Source: Branchinecta lynchi
Lineage: Eukaryota > Arthropoda > Branchiopoda > Anostraca > Branchinectidae
Assembly: GCA_023053575.1 (NCBI GenBank)
Contig: JAKZAP010000007.1
Span: forward strand, 19,803,464-19,867,463
Length of the DNA stretch: 64,000 nucleotides
Reading direction: 5' to 3'
Below the pieces are notes generated by a model. That model did not search any database. It saw only the letters and a program-made list of their open reading frames with translations, and was not told the DNA's origin. Shown piece after piece: positions 35,274 through 45,732 of the stretch (the first letter of the stretch is position 1; the number at the start of each line of letters is the position of its first letter). A program made the position numbers and the translations under genes.

Positions 35274-36084
35274 AAAAATAACCAAGGACACAAATTCTTA
35301 GATTGTTGTCGTCAGTCAAACTATGCCTTTGACTCATCAAAGCCAGCCTTGCATCTTATTCTTGTTAGCAAATTCATACTTTTTCCGTGTTTTTCCAGTG
35401 TCATCGTTCTTTCAGAACTGATGGAAGTTTTTCCCGACTAAAAAAAAATCATCTTTCGAGAAAAAAGGAAATAATGAAGGTGGAATTCTTTCCAATAAAG
35501 ATCAGCGCTAGCATTTCTTTGTCAAGTCTTCAAGACAGTTTTACGACGTTTTCTGGTCGAGCGTTTCCGGGAATGCTAGTACCTGTCGGTTTCCTGACAT
35601 TTGCCAAGCCTAAAACAGTATTGGTATTTTATCACATCGCCGTCGGACAGGCGTATGGTTGTCTGTCCGTAGTAAAGGTCATAAGAGTTATAACAGGGAC
35701 CAGATGAAGAATTCAAGCATAGTGTTCAAAACCCGATACTCTGAGACCAAAAATCAGTAGGCATGAAACAAGTAAAATTTCCGGCATTATTGTAACTGAC
35801 TAGTCTAATCAGTCGTTGTTTACCTGAGGTTACCTCCCTTTAGTAAATGTATTTGACGATTAGTTGTTTTTTTAAATCATTAAAAGTGCTGACTATACAC
35901 TTTTTTTCTATATTATTTGTTGTAATTGACTAGGCTATATTGACTAGGCTACTCAACGAATATTCGACAAGTTTGCTTCCCGTTTTGAAAATAAACTACA
36001 TGAAATATGAAAGATTGAACTAAACAGTCGCTGAGCTTTCCGTAAGTTCCATTCTTATTTCTCAGTAATGGGCCCCAGACCGGC

Positions 36085-36340
36085 TCCATCTCTTCCCGTC
36101 GCATCTCCTCCACCATGTAATGATCAGGAATACTCTCTCTCCTTGCCGAAGCAAAATCTCCTGCCTCTCCGGGTACCTCGCGGAAGAAAGGCAGAAGTGG
36201 TGCCACATCTGCTCCCAAAGATCGCCGTGATTGTTTGACACAGGATTTGAGTCGTTGAGTTTGAGTCGTTACGGAGACGCTTACTCCTTCTTCCTGAGGA
36301 TCACTGGCATGTTCTGGACTTGGTCATATAGAGTATACAC
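36085..36340 (+). repeat. Repeat family J, copy 1
   Basis: Matches 50195-50420: 'ctctctcc.tgcc...aatctc', 'ctccgggtac', 'gaagaaagg.agaa', 'caggatttgagtcgttgagtttgagtcgttacgga.acg.ttactccttcttcctga'. Nature unknown. Open frames in the two copies are not clearly conserved. Confidence 0.6.
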
Positions 36341-36352
36341 TGATCACTCTGA

Positions 36353-36596
36353 CGACCTTTGTTCTCTTTACGTGACGTATCAGGCGCTCAATCATAGTTA
36401 CGAGGAGCTTATTCGTCCGAAAACCGGTTACACAGATTTTGCCAAGATTGTCATCCAAGCCGAGGGACATGGAAAGAGGTTAAAAAGAGCCTAAGACCTT
36501 GTGCCAATTTCTGTGAGGATAGCTTAGTTGTAAAGTGCTCAACTATCTTAGAACATCTGAGCAGAAACGCAATGTAGTGCGAGCTATCCTTTAAAG
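36353..36596 (+). mobile_element. TTAA-bordered MITE family H, copy 3 (left end missing)
   Basis: Shares 'tttgttctctttacgtgacgtatcaggcgc', 'gaggagcttattcgtc', 'ggaaagaggttaaaa', 'gaacatctgagcagaaacgcaatgtagtgcgag' with copy 2. It ends ATCCTTTAAAG, directly overlapping the next element. Confidence 0.7.
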
Positions 36597-37022
36597 TTTA
36601 ACTGAAAAGGTCTTAGATAGGGCAATCTAGTTACCCATCACTGATTCACTTTAAGAAGCTTGAAGACCCGGCGAAAACGCGTTTCTCCACTATTCACGAA
36701 TAATCGATTTTCAAATAGTGGTATTTTCTTGTCTGATTTGTATGCTCTATGCGCTTGTATCTGTGTTTTATGCTCGACGAAAACGATTTATGAAAAATAA
36801 GTGTTCACGCAGTAAGCTGGTCACTGGCCACTGAAATGCCGCGTATGTATTGGTTTTCAGTTTTTCTGTGTCATAGTAGAAATTTGCGTTGAGAGGACAA
36901 CAGTAGATATTGTGAACGCCATTCTAGAGCAAATGGTGAAAAATAAAAAATCCCTTAACACAATCCAAAAAATGCCCTGTAATCAGTTTACAAAAGTAAG
37001 TAGGCTTTTCAGTTAAACTTTA
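36591..37022. mobile_element. TTAA-bordered MITE family I, copy 1
   Basis: TIRs TTTAAAGTTTAACTGAAAAG and CTTTTCAGTTAAACTTTAA. The interior ('tatgcgcttgta.ctgtgttttatgctcgacgaaaacgattta', 'gtgttcacgcagt.agctg') recurs at 37848-38141. Confidence 0.85.
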
Positions 37023-37289
37023 ATCAAAAGAAAAGCGTAGGGATACATTATGTTGGCGTCAGACACACAAAACGCTATCTCTGCTAACCAGGAGTAACGC
37101 GTTTCCCTTTGTCCGTTCCAGTGACCCCATCCAACTTGCAGAACATGACACATAGAACCACCATAACGTAACATCCGACTATTATACTTTTTGTTCGAGT
37201 GCCTGTATTATTAGCAAAGGGAGAAGTGACATGCTCCACTTATTTATTACTTTATTTATGCCAGTTGGTTAAGTTTTTGTTCTTGGGGG

Positions 37290-37630
37290 GCGGGGGGGGG
37301 GGGCTTGCCATATATCTTATTTATGTTTCTTTGGCAAACAACCTTGTAATTAACCGAGATTTTAATTGTCCCGTCCGTCGTTTCTCTCTTTTGGTCAAGT
37401 CGTCACAAAAAAAACTGTTTCTGTCACACGGACTTTTTTTCCACTATTTTGGAAGGGGGTGTGGGCTTGCCATATATCTTATTTATGTTTCTTTGGCAAA
37501 CAACCTTGTCATTAATTCAGCATTCAAGGAATTTAATTGTCCCGTCAGTCGTTTCTCTCTTTCGGTCAAGTCGTCACAAAAAAAATTGTTTCCGTCACAC
37601 GGACTTTATTTCCACTATTTTGGAAGGGGA
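37290..37630 (+). repeat. Tandem duplication, two units of about 165 bp
   Basis: 'gggcttgccatatatcttatttatgtttctttggcaaacaacctt' starts near 37302 and 37463. Each unit continues to 'gtcacacggact' and 'ccactattttggaagg'. The first unit is preceded by a G-run. The shared open frame over both units reflects the duplication. Confidence 0.85.
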
Positions 37631-37847
37631 TACTCCCTCCTCTAAAGGAAATAGAATGTTCTTTGAAACCGTGCTTTCTCGTTGATCTGTCCATAGAAAC
37701 AGAACTAAAAGAGGGACTCAAAATTTGCTGTTTTAGTTTAAAACCATCTCCTGCATATCGCGATACCAGCAACCTTTTCCTTCGGTGAAAGGGCACTAGC
37801 ATTCACTTACCTTCGACTCTCATATAGTCGAATTTCCCTGTCGGGTT

Positions 37848-38141
37848 CTTGGTACCTTTATGCGCTTGTACCTGTGTTGTATGCTGACGAAAATGATTTA
37901 CGAAAAAGAAGTGTTCACGCAGTGAGCTGCCTTCCATGAGATGGTCACTGGCCACTGAAAAGCCGTGTTTGTATTGAGATTCAAATTTTCCGCGTCATAG
38001 TAAAATTGTGTGTTGTGGGGCGTATTAGCGGCCGGACATGTTAAAGCAAATAGTGAAAATTAAAAAAATCTCTTCAGCACAATCCAAATAATGCATCTGT
38101 TAAATGATACAAAAATAAGTTGTCTTTTCAGTTAAACTTTA
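37848..38141. mobile_element. MITE family I, copy 2 (left end missing)
   Basis: Matches the right two-thirds of the copy at 36591-37022 and ends in the same TIR, CTTTTCAGTTAAACTTTA. Confidence 0.8.
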
Positions 38142-38329
38142 GTGGGCGAATGTTAGGAACTAAAATACTCTTTCAAACAATTTTGGAACTAAGATAACGT
38201 GTTGTCCCCAGATGACCCATCTATTCCCCCCTCCACTCCCGTCTTCCGTGCGTCGGTCCGAGAGGAATACTGGCAATAAGTTTTCCCCATATCCCGCTAA
38301 TTCTTCTACCCAATTTTTACGTAGTTTTA

Positions 38330-38474
38330 TTCCATCATTTATTTCTGGTAATTTCTTGTAAGTGTATTAGTTAATTTGTTTCTTGTGTGTCTGTGTATTT
38401 TGTAAATTTGCATTCCTTTTCTAGCTTTTAGCTATTCGGATTAAACTTGATTGATTGAAAAAAAAAAAAAAAGA
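38330..38474 (+). mobile_element. LINE/SINE 3' end with A-tail
   Basis: 'ttcctttt', CTAGCTTTTAGCTATTCGGA, TTAAACTTGATTGATTG, followed by about 14 A. The same ending is present on the minus strand at 51437-51500 with a (TTGA)n tail, so both are 3' ends of one family. Confidence 0.65.
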
Positions 38475-38871
38475 CACGATAAGAATTGTTTGGGGAAATG
38501 GTCTGGTGGGAGGAACGCTTTAAACCAGTGTTGGGGAGTAAAAGTTTTACAGATATAAGATATTTGTGAAGATTTCTTAAGGTGACCATGGGTCACACGA
38601 CAAGTTTTTTTTGTAAATAGACGTCGAGGTTATGTTGTTTTTTCCCATGTCCTTTTGAGCCTTCACAGAAAGAAATCTTATTTTGTCATTCGGACTGTCG
38701 AAACGGGAAGCTTCAGCCGAGTTTGACTAGTTTGTGTGTCTCGCAAGTCGCATGTTGTTTGCACGTGACAAGAATAATGTATATCATTGTTTACTGCTGA
38801 GTCCGCTGAAAGTATTTTGGAAATTGAAAAGAATCTCTTTTGTGAAGGAAATATAACTCCCCGTTTTTTAT

Positions 38872-39250
38872 ATCCAAATAAGGAAAAGAACCTCCGTCTC
38901 CGATCTCTGTATTACGATCATGTGGAGTCGAATGGATTCCCAGTACCCAGACCAATGCAAAAGAGCGAAGGCTATGAGCTAGGCGGAACATCATAATTCG
39001 TTACCTCTACAGCCCGTCGCAGTAAAGCCCCGGAGAAGAAAAGTCGAGAGTAGGCGACTGTTGGTTCTTTAACATTGTGACGTAACTTTGCTATGGTCTT
39101 TTCCTGTCAACCCTCAGCGGCTAAGAGGGAGGTAGACGGATGTCAACTCAAAGCTCAGCAAGCATCTCTACATCTGCTGATTTCTGAGGGAATCCATAGT
39201 TGTAGCTTGGGACCAAAGATGGAGGTTCTATTGGCTTATTGGTTGTTGGT
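38872..39250. mobile_element. MITE family O, copy 3
   Basis: Left CAAATAAGGAAAAGAACCTCCG and right GGAGGTTCTATTGGCTTATT are inverted. The interior matches copies 1 and 2 ('ttacctctacag', 'tctgagggaatccatagttgtagcttgggaccaaagatgg'). Confidence 0.7.
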
Positions 39251-39329
39251 AACTGAAAAATGTGCACAAACTATCACATGCAAACCAATAAAGTGTCGCG
39301 TAGTTCAGGTTCAGGGTTGGTCACCAAAA

Positions 39330-39490
39330 GTAACTTCGTACACCCTGGAAAGTAACCCAAAAGTCTTGCAAAGTAACCCAATGTAACCCAAAGTAACCCA
39401 ATCAATGTCAGCCAAAGTAACCCAATTAACCAAAAGTAACCCAAAAACCCTGAGTAACCCAAAGTATCCTGAAGTAACTCGTACACCCTG
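39330..39490 (+). repeat. AAAGTAACCC minisatellite
   Basis: About ten diverged copies of a 10-bp AAAGTAACCC unit. They are flanked by GTAACTTCGTACACCCTGG on the left and GTAACTCGTACACCCTGG on the right, which are direct repeats, with 'ggtcaccaa' / 'ttggtgacc' inverted just outside. Confidence 0.75.
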
Positions 39491-39921
39491 GTTCTTGGTG
39501 ACCAACCTTGGGTTCAGGTGCTTCTTGTTTCAGTGCACGTGCTCAGACCGTCCGACACTTCCCGTGCTTGACCCTAGATTGTTCTGTGTACCGTTTTAAC
39601 TGCGTCCTCTGCGGCTAGTCTTAAGCTTGGTCACACTGGGCTCAAAATTCGGCCTATTTGACAAACGACTGAAAATCCCTAGGGGACTTGAGATTTAATG
39701 GGTTTTGTGGCAGCTTGGGGATATTGAGCAGACTGCAGTTAGGGGTCGATTAGGGCCCCTGTAACATCATTATACACGCTGTTTTGCTCTAATTGATCTA
39801 CTGAATTTAAAACGACAACATTCAGAATTATATGGATCTTGTTCTTTTTCTTTTTTCTACTTTTGCAACCCAAAAAGCCAGGAAATGAGCCCAGTGTGAC
39901 TAGGATCTTAGAGAATCGCAC

Positions 39922-40295
39922 TAGTTTTGGGCGATATTCGATATCGGTTGCGATATATCGTACCGAATATCGATATGAAATATCGGAACGTAAATATCGA
40001 TATTGAAAACGATAGTTGTACATTTATAATTACTGTAAATAGCCCAAAATAAGTCACAGTTATATATCCGAAATTCGAACATTACGATTTTCGTACCTCA
40101 CTTTCTCTTTATTCGAAGTTTGAGATGATGCAGGATGTTTTCTACAACAATTTTGCTATTAAATTTGGCGAAACGATATGTATACTGTAGCGAAAAAGCA
40201 ACCAAAATATCGATATCCATTATCGAGTATTGAAAGTGAAAATATAGAATATATCGACAGCCTGTATCGAAAATTCATAATAACGCCCAACACTA
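39922..40295. mobile_element. hAT-type ATCGATA-rich MITE
   Basis: Ends TAGTTTTGGGCGATAT and CGCCCAACACTA are imperfect TIRs. Flanks AATCGCAC (39914-39921) and AACCGCAC (40296-40303) are an 8-bp TSD with one mismatch. The interior is rich in ATCGATA in both orientations near the ends. It ends 315 bp before the last exon of the CSPG4-like gene. Confidence 0.75.
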
Positions 40296-40328
40296 AACCG
40301 CACCACTGGTTCCGTCGAGTATTGATCG

Positions 40329-40395
40329 CCTTGGGGAGGATTCGAACTTGGGTCTTCGTCCAAGTCCAACGCCTTGACCAATAAGCTGCCGAAGG
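40329..40395 (-). pseudogene. tRNA-like sequence (tRNA pseudogene or SINE head)
   Basis: On the minus strand CCTTCGG and CCCAAGG can pair at 6 of 7 acceptor positions. GCTT/AGGC forms a D stem within an A-box-like CAGCTTATTGGTCAAGGCG, and AGTTCGAATCC is a good B box. The T stem and anticodon stem pair badly, and the length (67 nt) is short. It is therefore not scored as a functional tRNA. It lies 215 bp upstream of the last exon. Confidence 0.5.
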
Positions 40396-40610
40396 AAAAT
40401 GATATTCCGGCCATTTTGGATGGGTTACCAATGTATTTCTAGCGGTCAAGTTGTCGTCGTTTAAGCTCTGCAAAAAGGTCCCGAGAAGATTCGTGTCCAA
40501 ATCTTTTTTTAGACTGGATAAGGTCAACGTAATTAACACGATTCTTTACATCAACAGCTGAAGTAACATTAACCGCAAAGCAGAGCTTTAACTTTCTTTT
40601 TCTCCTTTAG

Positions 40611-43144
40611 CGAACGTCCCTTGTCACTTGCTCTTCTCCGTCACGGACGGACAGACCCGTCCGTTCCAGCAGTCCGTCGACATCAAATCGCGTCATCTCC
40701 ACGTCACCCTTCTCCGCAACAACCTTCTACATGTCTTCCCGATGATGCAACAGAGTATCACCGTCCAGCACCTCCTTGCAGCCACGAATGACGGAAGTAC
40801 CGCTAGAACGTTGCAGTACGTCGTCACTCGACGGCCCCGTCTTGGCCGTCTTCTGCTTGAGACAGAAGACGCTGCGACAATCCCGGTGTCAAATTTCACA
40901 CAATCGCACTTGAACGAATCTCTGATAATATATGAGCATTCCGAATCGTTCAACGACGTAAGCGTTCGTGATTCGTTCGAGTTTATGGTGCTGAGTGATG
41001 GTGCCGGGACAGTGGTTAATCAGGAGTTCTTTATTGAGATTTCCGTCACGACAATGTCCACCGGTGGCTTTGAGAAGTACTTAGTACTCAAGCCGGTACA
41101 AGTTGAAGAAGGTGCCGCGGTTAAAGTTACCAAAGAGGCTTTGAACGTTGCCGCGTTACTTAGTTTCATCAACAATCATCGTGGAACGCAGCAACAGTTG
41201 CCATTCTATCTTAAAGTGGTGATCACAAACTTACCGAAACACGGGTTTCTTACATTAGATCGTAGCCAGGTGGACCGGAATTCGGTTATAACGAGTGAGC
41301 AGATCGAACGGGGTAGTGTTGTTTACCATCACGACCATTCCGATACCGTAAGTGATACCCTCGGCTTCTCCATATATCTAGAAAAAGATAAGAAAAGTGA
41401 CTCGCTCCTTTATAACGGATCGGTAAAGTTCATAATTCTACCGATAAACGATCAGCCGTTCACACTTGTAACCACATCACCTAAGCTTGAGGTTGTACAA
41501 GGTCAGAGCAGCATTGTGTCGAGGGATACTTTGGTGACAGAGGATCTGGATTCCGGACCGGATCAGCTCATTTATGACGTCATAACTTCGCCTGGGTCCG
41601 GACGTTTGACCTTTTCTGAAAACCTGTCAGTGCCAATCCTACGTTTCACTCAGGAGGATGTTAATAGGAATAGGGTAATGTACACAAACGACGGAACACT
41701 AAACTCGACTCAGTTTTACTTTAAAGTAAGCGACGGCAAATTTGAACCGCAGCTAAAGGTTTTCAACATACTCATCAATAAGCTGACCTTAACTTTGGTA
41801 AACCAGACTGACATAACCCTAAAACAGGGGAGTACGGTGAGCGCCATAACAAATCAGACCCTGGGAGCTATGACGAACGGACAGAGAAAATATATCTTCT
41901 TTAACATCACACGTGAGCCAGCTCACGGTCGAATCTTTTTAAGGGATTCGCCGATTTCGACTTTTGGGCAGATTAACGTGGATAAACTGGAAGTCTTTTA
42001 CCTTCAAACTAACCTGAGTGTGTCTCTAGACTCACTGGAGATTGTGCCGTGGACGAGAGAGGTTACCCACGATCCGATAGTGTACCATGTTAAAGTATCC
42101 CCCCTTGTTAAAGTTACCCCAGTTGATGTGTTAATCGGGGAGAGAGTGCAGCTATCTCTTCAGAACATTGATAGCTCCGAGCTTGCAGTTGTGTCAAAAA
42201 GCAACCCGACATACCGCGTTGTCCGGAAACCGAAATTCGGTAAAATTCGGAAAACTGTACCGGAATCTCGGACTCGACGGCAAGTGCGGGATAAGGAGAC
42301 GCTTATTTTCACCCACGAAGATGTAAGGAACGGGTTTATATATTACGTGCCGAAAAGAACTGAAATCCATCAAACGTTGAAAGATAGTATCGAGTTTCTG
42401 CTTTCGGCACGTAATGTCCAACCGGCAATCGGAAGCCTTGAATTTATTTTAAGTGCCGGAAAGCTTAACCAATCAGCGAGCACCGCTTACGACACTGGAA
42501 ATTACCGGATCGACCAGTTCCGGACAGCTTTCGTCGACTATATGCTAATAGGTGGTGTTGCTGTCGGGGTACTATTGTTGTTCGTCACTATCATTATTGT
42601 TGTAAGGTGTAGGGGCACACAAAAAGGGGAAAAACAGAAAACGGAAGGAGACCCTAAAGTTCAAAAAGCCCTTGTCCCTCCTCAGTACGACTCCTTGACG
42701 CGGAGTGGCGCAAAGCCGAGACGGTCTACGCTCGTCGAAAGCGCATATGGAACATACCAGCGCTCCCCTACACATGCGGTTAGAGAAGAATTCCGGGAGG
42801 AATCAATATCTGATGATGAAATGAACATGCTTCCCCCCTTGCCTCCCCCTCGCATGGACCCACCCGCTTCTCCCTACCCCTCCCGTGCGCTTACGCGGAG
42901 CATGACCGGCTCTCTCACCCGAGGCTCGTGGCAGGATCCGCCCTCGCTCCCCGCAGTAAAAGTTATCCCTCTGATGTCACCACCACAGTATTTCGGCGAT
43001 CCTCCAAATGTGAGATATCCCTATGGAATGCCTGACGAGGATATCTCAGAAGATTGGAATGGGAGTATCGTTGGGTCGGATGATTCTCGATTCACGGTAA
43101 GAAATACAAACCCGCTTCTTCGAAAGAACCAATATTGGGTGTAA
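40611..43144 (+). CDS. CSPG4: CSPG4/NG2-like proteoglycan, terminal exon (CSPG repeats, TM, PDZ-ligand tail)
   Basis: Large last exon; the acceptor TTTTTCTCCTTTAG precedes 40611 and TAA is at 42142+1000 (42 kb + 1144), i.e. the stop occupies 43142-43144. Residues below count from the Met at 40628, which is internal and not a start. It completes one CSPG repeat (SVTDG at 4-8) and carries five more at about 28-140, 150-278, 279-386, 387-492 and 493-612. Several N-glycosylation sequons are present (for example N95, N263, N359, N426). An RTRR dibasic site lies at 548-551. One membrane span covers about 639-659, followed by a basic RCRG stop-transfer. The cytoplasmic tail is about 178 residues, with PPQY at 684-687 and 785-788 (PPxY class, WW-domain ligands), a PPLPPPR segment, and C-terminal RKNQYWV. 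Vertebrate NG2 ends in the same QYWV, which binds PDZ proteins such as GRIP1, MUPP1 and syntenin; Drosophila Kon-tiki/Perdido is the fly relative. The NG2 assignment over FRAS/FREM rests on the TM and QYWV tail. Known relatives are surface proteoglycans in adhesion and migration; function here is inferred. Confidence 0.95.
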
Positions 43145-44530
43145 AGCACAGGAGACTTAGACCATAGTTCTTCCAGAGCCATCGATGGCGTGGAGGGCGT
43201 TGACAAAGCCTCTCCATGCGTCCCGCACTGATGATACGGGGGGCTAGTCGAGTAGAAAAGGAAAATTCGGATGTAAGGAGAGGGGTGAAAAAGGGGGTCA
43301 ATGAAATATTGAAGCGGCATTGGGGCTAATCACCCTGTGGTAGACTTCTGCAAATCCTGGGAACGTTTTAGGACCCGCTTAGCCTCTTAGGACTCCTTCA
43401 TTAATAATCATGAGAAAATGATTATGAGGATTTTTTCCAACGTTGCTGTCAAGAACCCCACCTGGGAGCTTATAGTTAGCTTTCCTTAGCTTTAATTTGA
43501 CAGCTGTTCAGGAGGGTTTATTTATCCTCTTTTCTGGTGGGTGGGGGCTACCGTTTCTTTCAAAGTAATGGGTATGTTCCAGCCTCCTTCATGAGTAGGA
43601 GGGGGGCGGGGCATGATTGACCGCACAAATTTGAAAAACTGGGATGCCTCTGGTAACTAACAGGCAAAAAGTTGTAATTGGTAGTAGCAGTCTCTCGATT
43701 TACGCCGGACTTCTTACTAGCCGGATGGTCTTACATTGGGGTTGAGTCCGTGACCCTACCCAGTCCTTCCATTTACCCTCCTTCCACCTACCCCAAAGTG
43801 TTAGATCTCTGTAGCGCTAATCATCCTTTGTGTACTTTTACGCCGTCTCCCTTCTTTTCGCTCTCGAGAATCGATAAGAAGAATGGTTAAATTGGGCTGT
43901 AGCTCCGATGCATTATTCATGAAGGTCACTTTACTCGGACTATCTACTTTTTAAGCTAATTATTGTTACATAGTGTTGGTGCGCCGCAAGCGCAAACGCG
44001 AATTGATGTGGGACAAGGTTCTTCATGAAATTCCCTTTATCACCGGTTACTTCACGTACCTTATTCGCTTAAGCATTGTTCAAATAGTTGTGGTAAGCTG
44101 CATAACTAAATCGACAAATGGAGAGCAATGTTCCTTGAACTAAACTAACAATAAGCAGTACTAACAGAACAAAATGTTTTCTGTAGAAGAAAAGTTGTTA
44201 GTTTAACGTCCAAAAAAGTAGACTTTGTGCCGTGGCAACCCTGACGTTGTTTCTCTTTCCTCGGCTCGCTGGCAGAACCAAACAAAGCGATCTGATTTGC
44301 TGTGCATAAGACAGAATAGAACCAAGGTTTATTCTCCTAATGCAGCTTATTACGGCGCATCTCAAGGAAAAGACGAAAATGTATACGCCATATTACACCT
44401 ATTTGAACAATGCTTGAAGGAAGAGCGCGGGAGAGATTTGCAGAAATGTTGTTATGACAAAACACAACATATTAAATTGCACTTCGGAGTAATCTCAGAT
44501 ATGAATTATTTGAATAAATTTATATCTCTA
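43145..44530 (+). other. Putative 3' UTR of the CSPG4-like gene
   Basis: No coding sequence is recognised after the stop. The first canonical AATAAA is at 44513-44518 (later ones at about 44869 and 45405), so polyadenylation just after 44520 would give a UTR of about 1.4 kb. The open frame at 44225-44563 has no recognisable domain and looks fortuitous. The real 3' end cannot be fixed from sequence alone. Confidence 0.4.
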
Positions 44531-44785
44531 CTGATAAAACCAAGCTGGTCATGTGCCAAATAATGAAACGCGCTGGGGATAAAAGTATTTTTATCGATTT
44601 ACAAATGCCTTAACATGCAAGTGATTTTTTTTACTATTTGTTTCAGAGTGTTAAATTGTATTCTGTGACTTAATATTCTTTTCAAGTACCACTGTAGCAA
44701 AACTGTGGTATCAGAAGGCCAGTCAGGAGATACGTTTTCATGTCATAGAAACTCCTTGAGCATATCTTAAAACAATGGGTGAAAA

Positions 44786-44917
44786 GAGAAAGTCAGCTAC
44801 GGTGTTCGACATTGATGTTTCGGCCCTTCTTGGCAAGAGTCCTCGTCAGGCTGTTTCTGGACTGGAAGAAATAAACTGTTAAGTATCGCTCTCAAACATC
44901 GTAGCTGACTTTCTGTA
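44786..44917. repeat. Short inverted-repeat element
   Basis: GAAAGTCAGCTACGGTGTTCGA on the left and ACATCGTAGCTGACTTTC on the right are inverted and separated by about 90 bp. Small MITE or fold-back remnant. Confidence 0.45.
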
Positions 44918-45732
44918 TTTAGCCGGTTTTTGTATTCTAGTGCGATCGCATCTCGGTCCGAATTTCCAATGCCGAATCATCTACATCCGTCATCATTTTC
45001 CATCGTATCCGAATATTTGCTCCTGAATTTCTCATGGCGCATCGTCCACGTAACTTCAAATAGCGATTTTCACAGTCTAGATCCGGAATTCGCACATTGG
45101 AATCGAAATTCACTTTCAGAATCTGTCGAATTTTCCGTCGTGTCCGAATGCTTAACTCCGGAAGTTTCACCGGATTTCGTGTACGTATGTCAGTTCTGTG
45201 CGAAGCCTGGAGGCAAATATTCAGTGAGTCGAATTTCGGTGCTTTTCGGACCGACAAGGAAAATGTGCGAAGCCTAGACTGTGTCTTGACCGAGCTTAAG
45301 AAAGTTTCTTTTGACCTGATTGTTTTTTACAAGTCTGTACTTACATAAAAACAAGTGATCTCCTAGTTTTTGCAGTAGAATGTTTAAATCAAGCTTTTTG
45401 TAAAAATAAACGGCTATATCGACTGATGAACCCCGAAGAAAGTTGGAGAGGGACGGCGTTTGCATTTTCGCCTTTTCACTTCATAATTGCCTTGAAGGGT
45501 CGTGACTAAATCTCAGCAGATTATCCGATACTGTGACAACATTGTGACGACAACCTGAACAAACGACTCCTAGCTCAACTCTCCAATGCCATTTTGTTGC
45601 AGGTCCTGATCCATATCCAGCGGTGGACCTGGAGTGGCAACCCTTTATGGCAATGTAGAGCCAATAATCACAGCTGATGAATTGTTTCAGCGCTTTAGCC
45701 CTCATATTTGGAAGGGTGTGTTTTTCTTTTTT
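44918..45732. other. Unannotated stretch between gene and family A element
   Basis: No domain, RNA gene or repeat is recognised. The overlapping open frames at 44930-45348 on both strands share a T- and C-rich composition ('ccgaatttc' motif recurrent) and look fortuitous. Confidence 0.4.

Larger units (their letters stand above)
21315..40610 (+). other. 19.3-kb phase-1 intron of the CSPG4-like gene
   Basis: Bounded by GTAAGT and TTTAG. It contains the hAT-type palindrome, the TTAA-bordered MITE chain, the 18S fragment, A and B family copies and several LINE tails, annotated separately. I recognise nothing in 21315-22790, 23808-24371, 26017-26978, 30265-31350, 31565-33000 and 33701-33903. Because the exons on either side complete one CSPG repeat, no coding exon needs to be hidden here. 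Confidence 0.8.

Noticed and set aside
40329..40395. Functional tRNA gene
   Set aside because: T stem and anticodon stem do not pair and the length is short, despite good acceptor, D arm and B box.
40628..40630. ATG at 40628 as the start of an 838-residue protein
   Set aside because: It lies five codons inside the exon and in the middle of a CSPG repeat that continues seamlessly from the 21153 exon.
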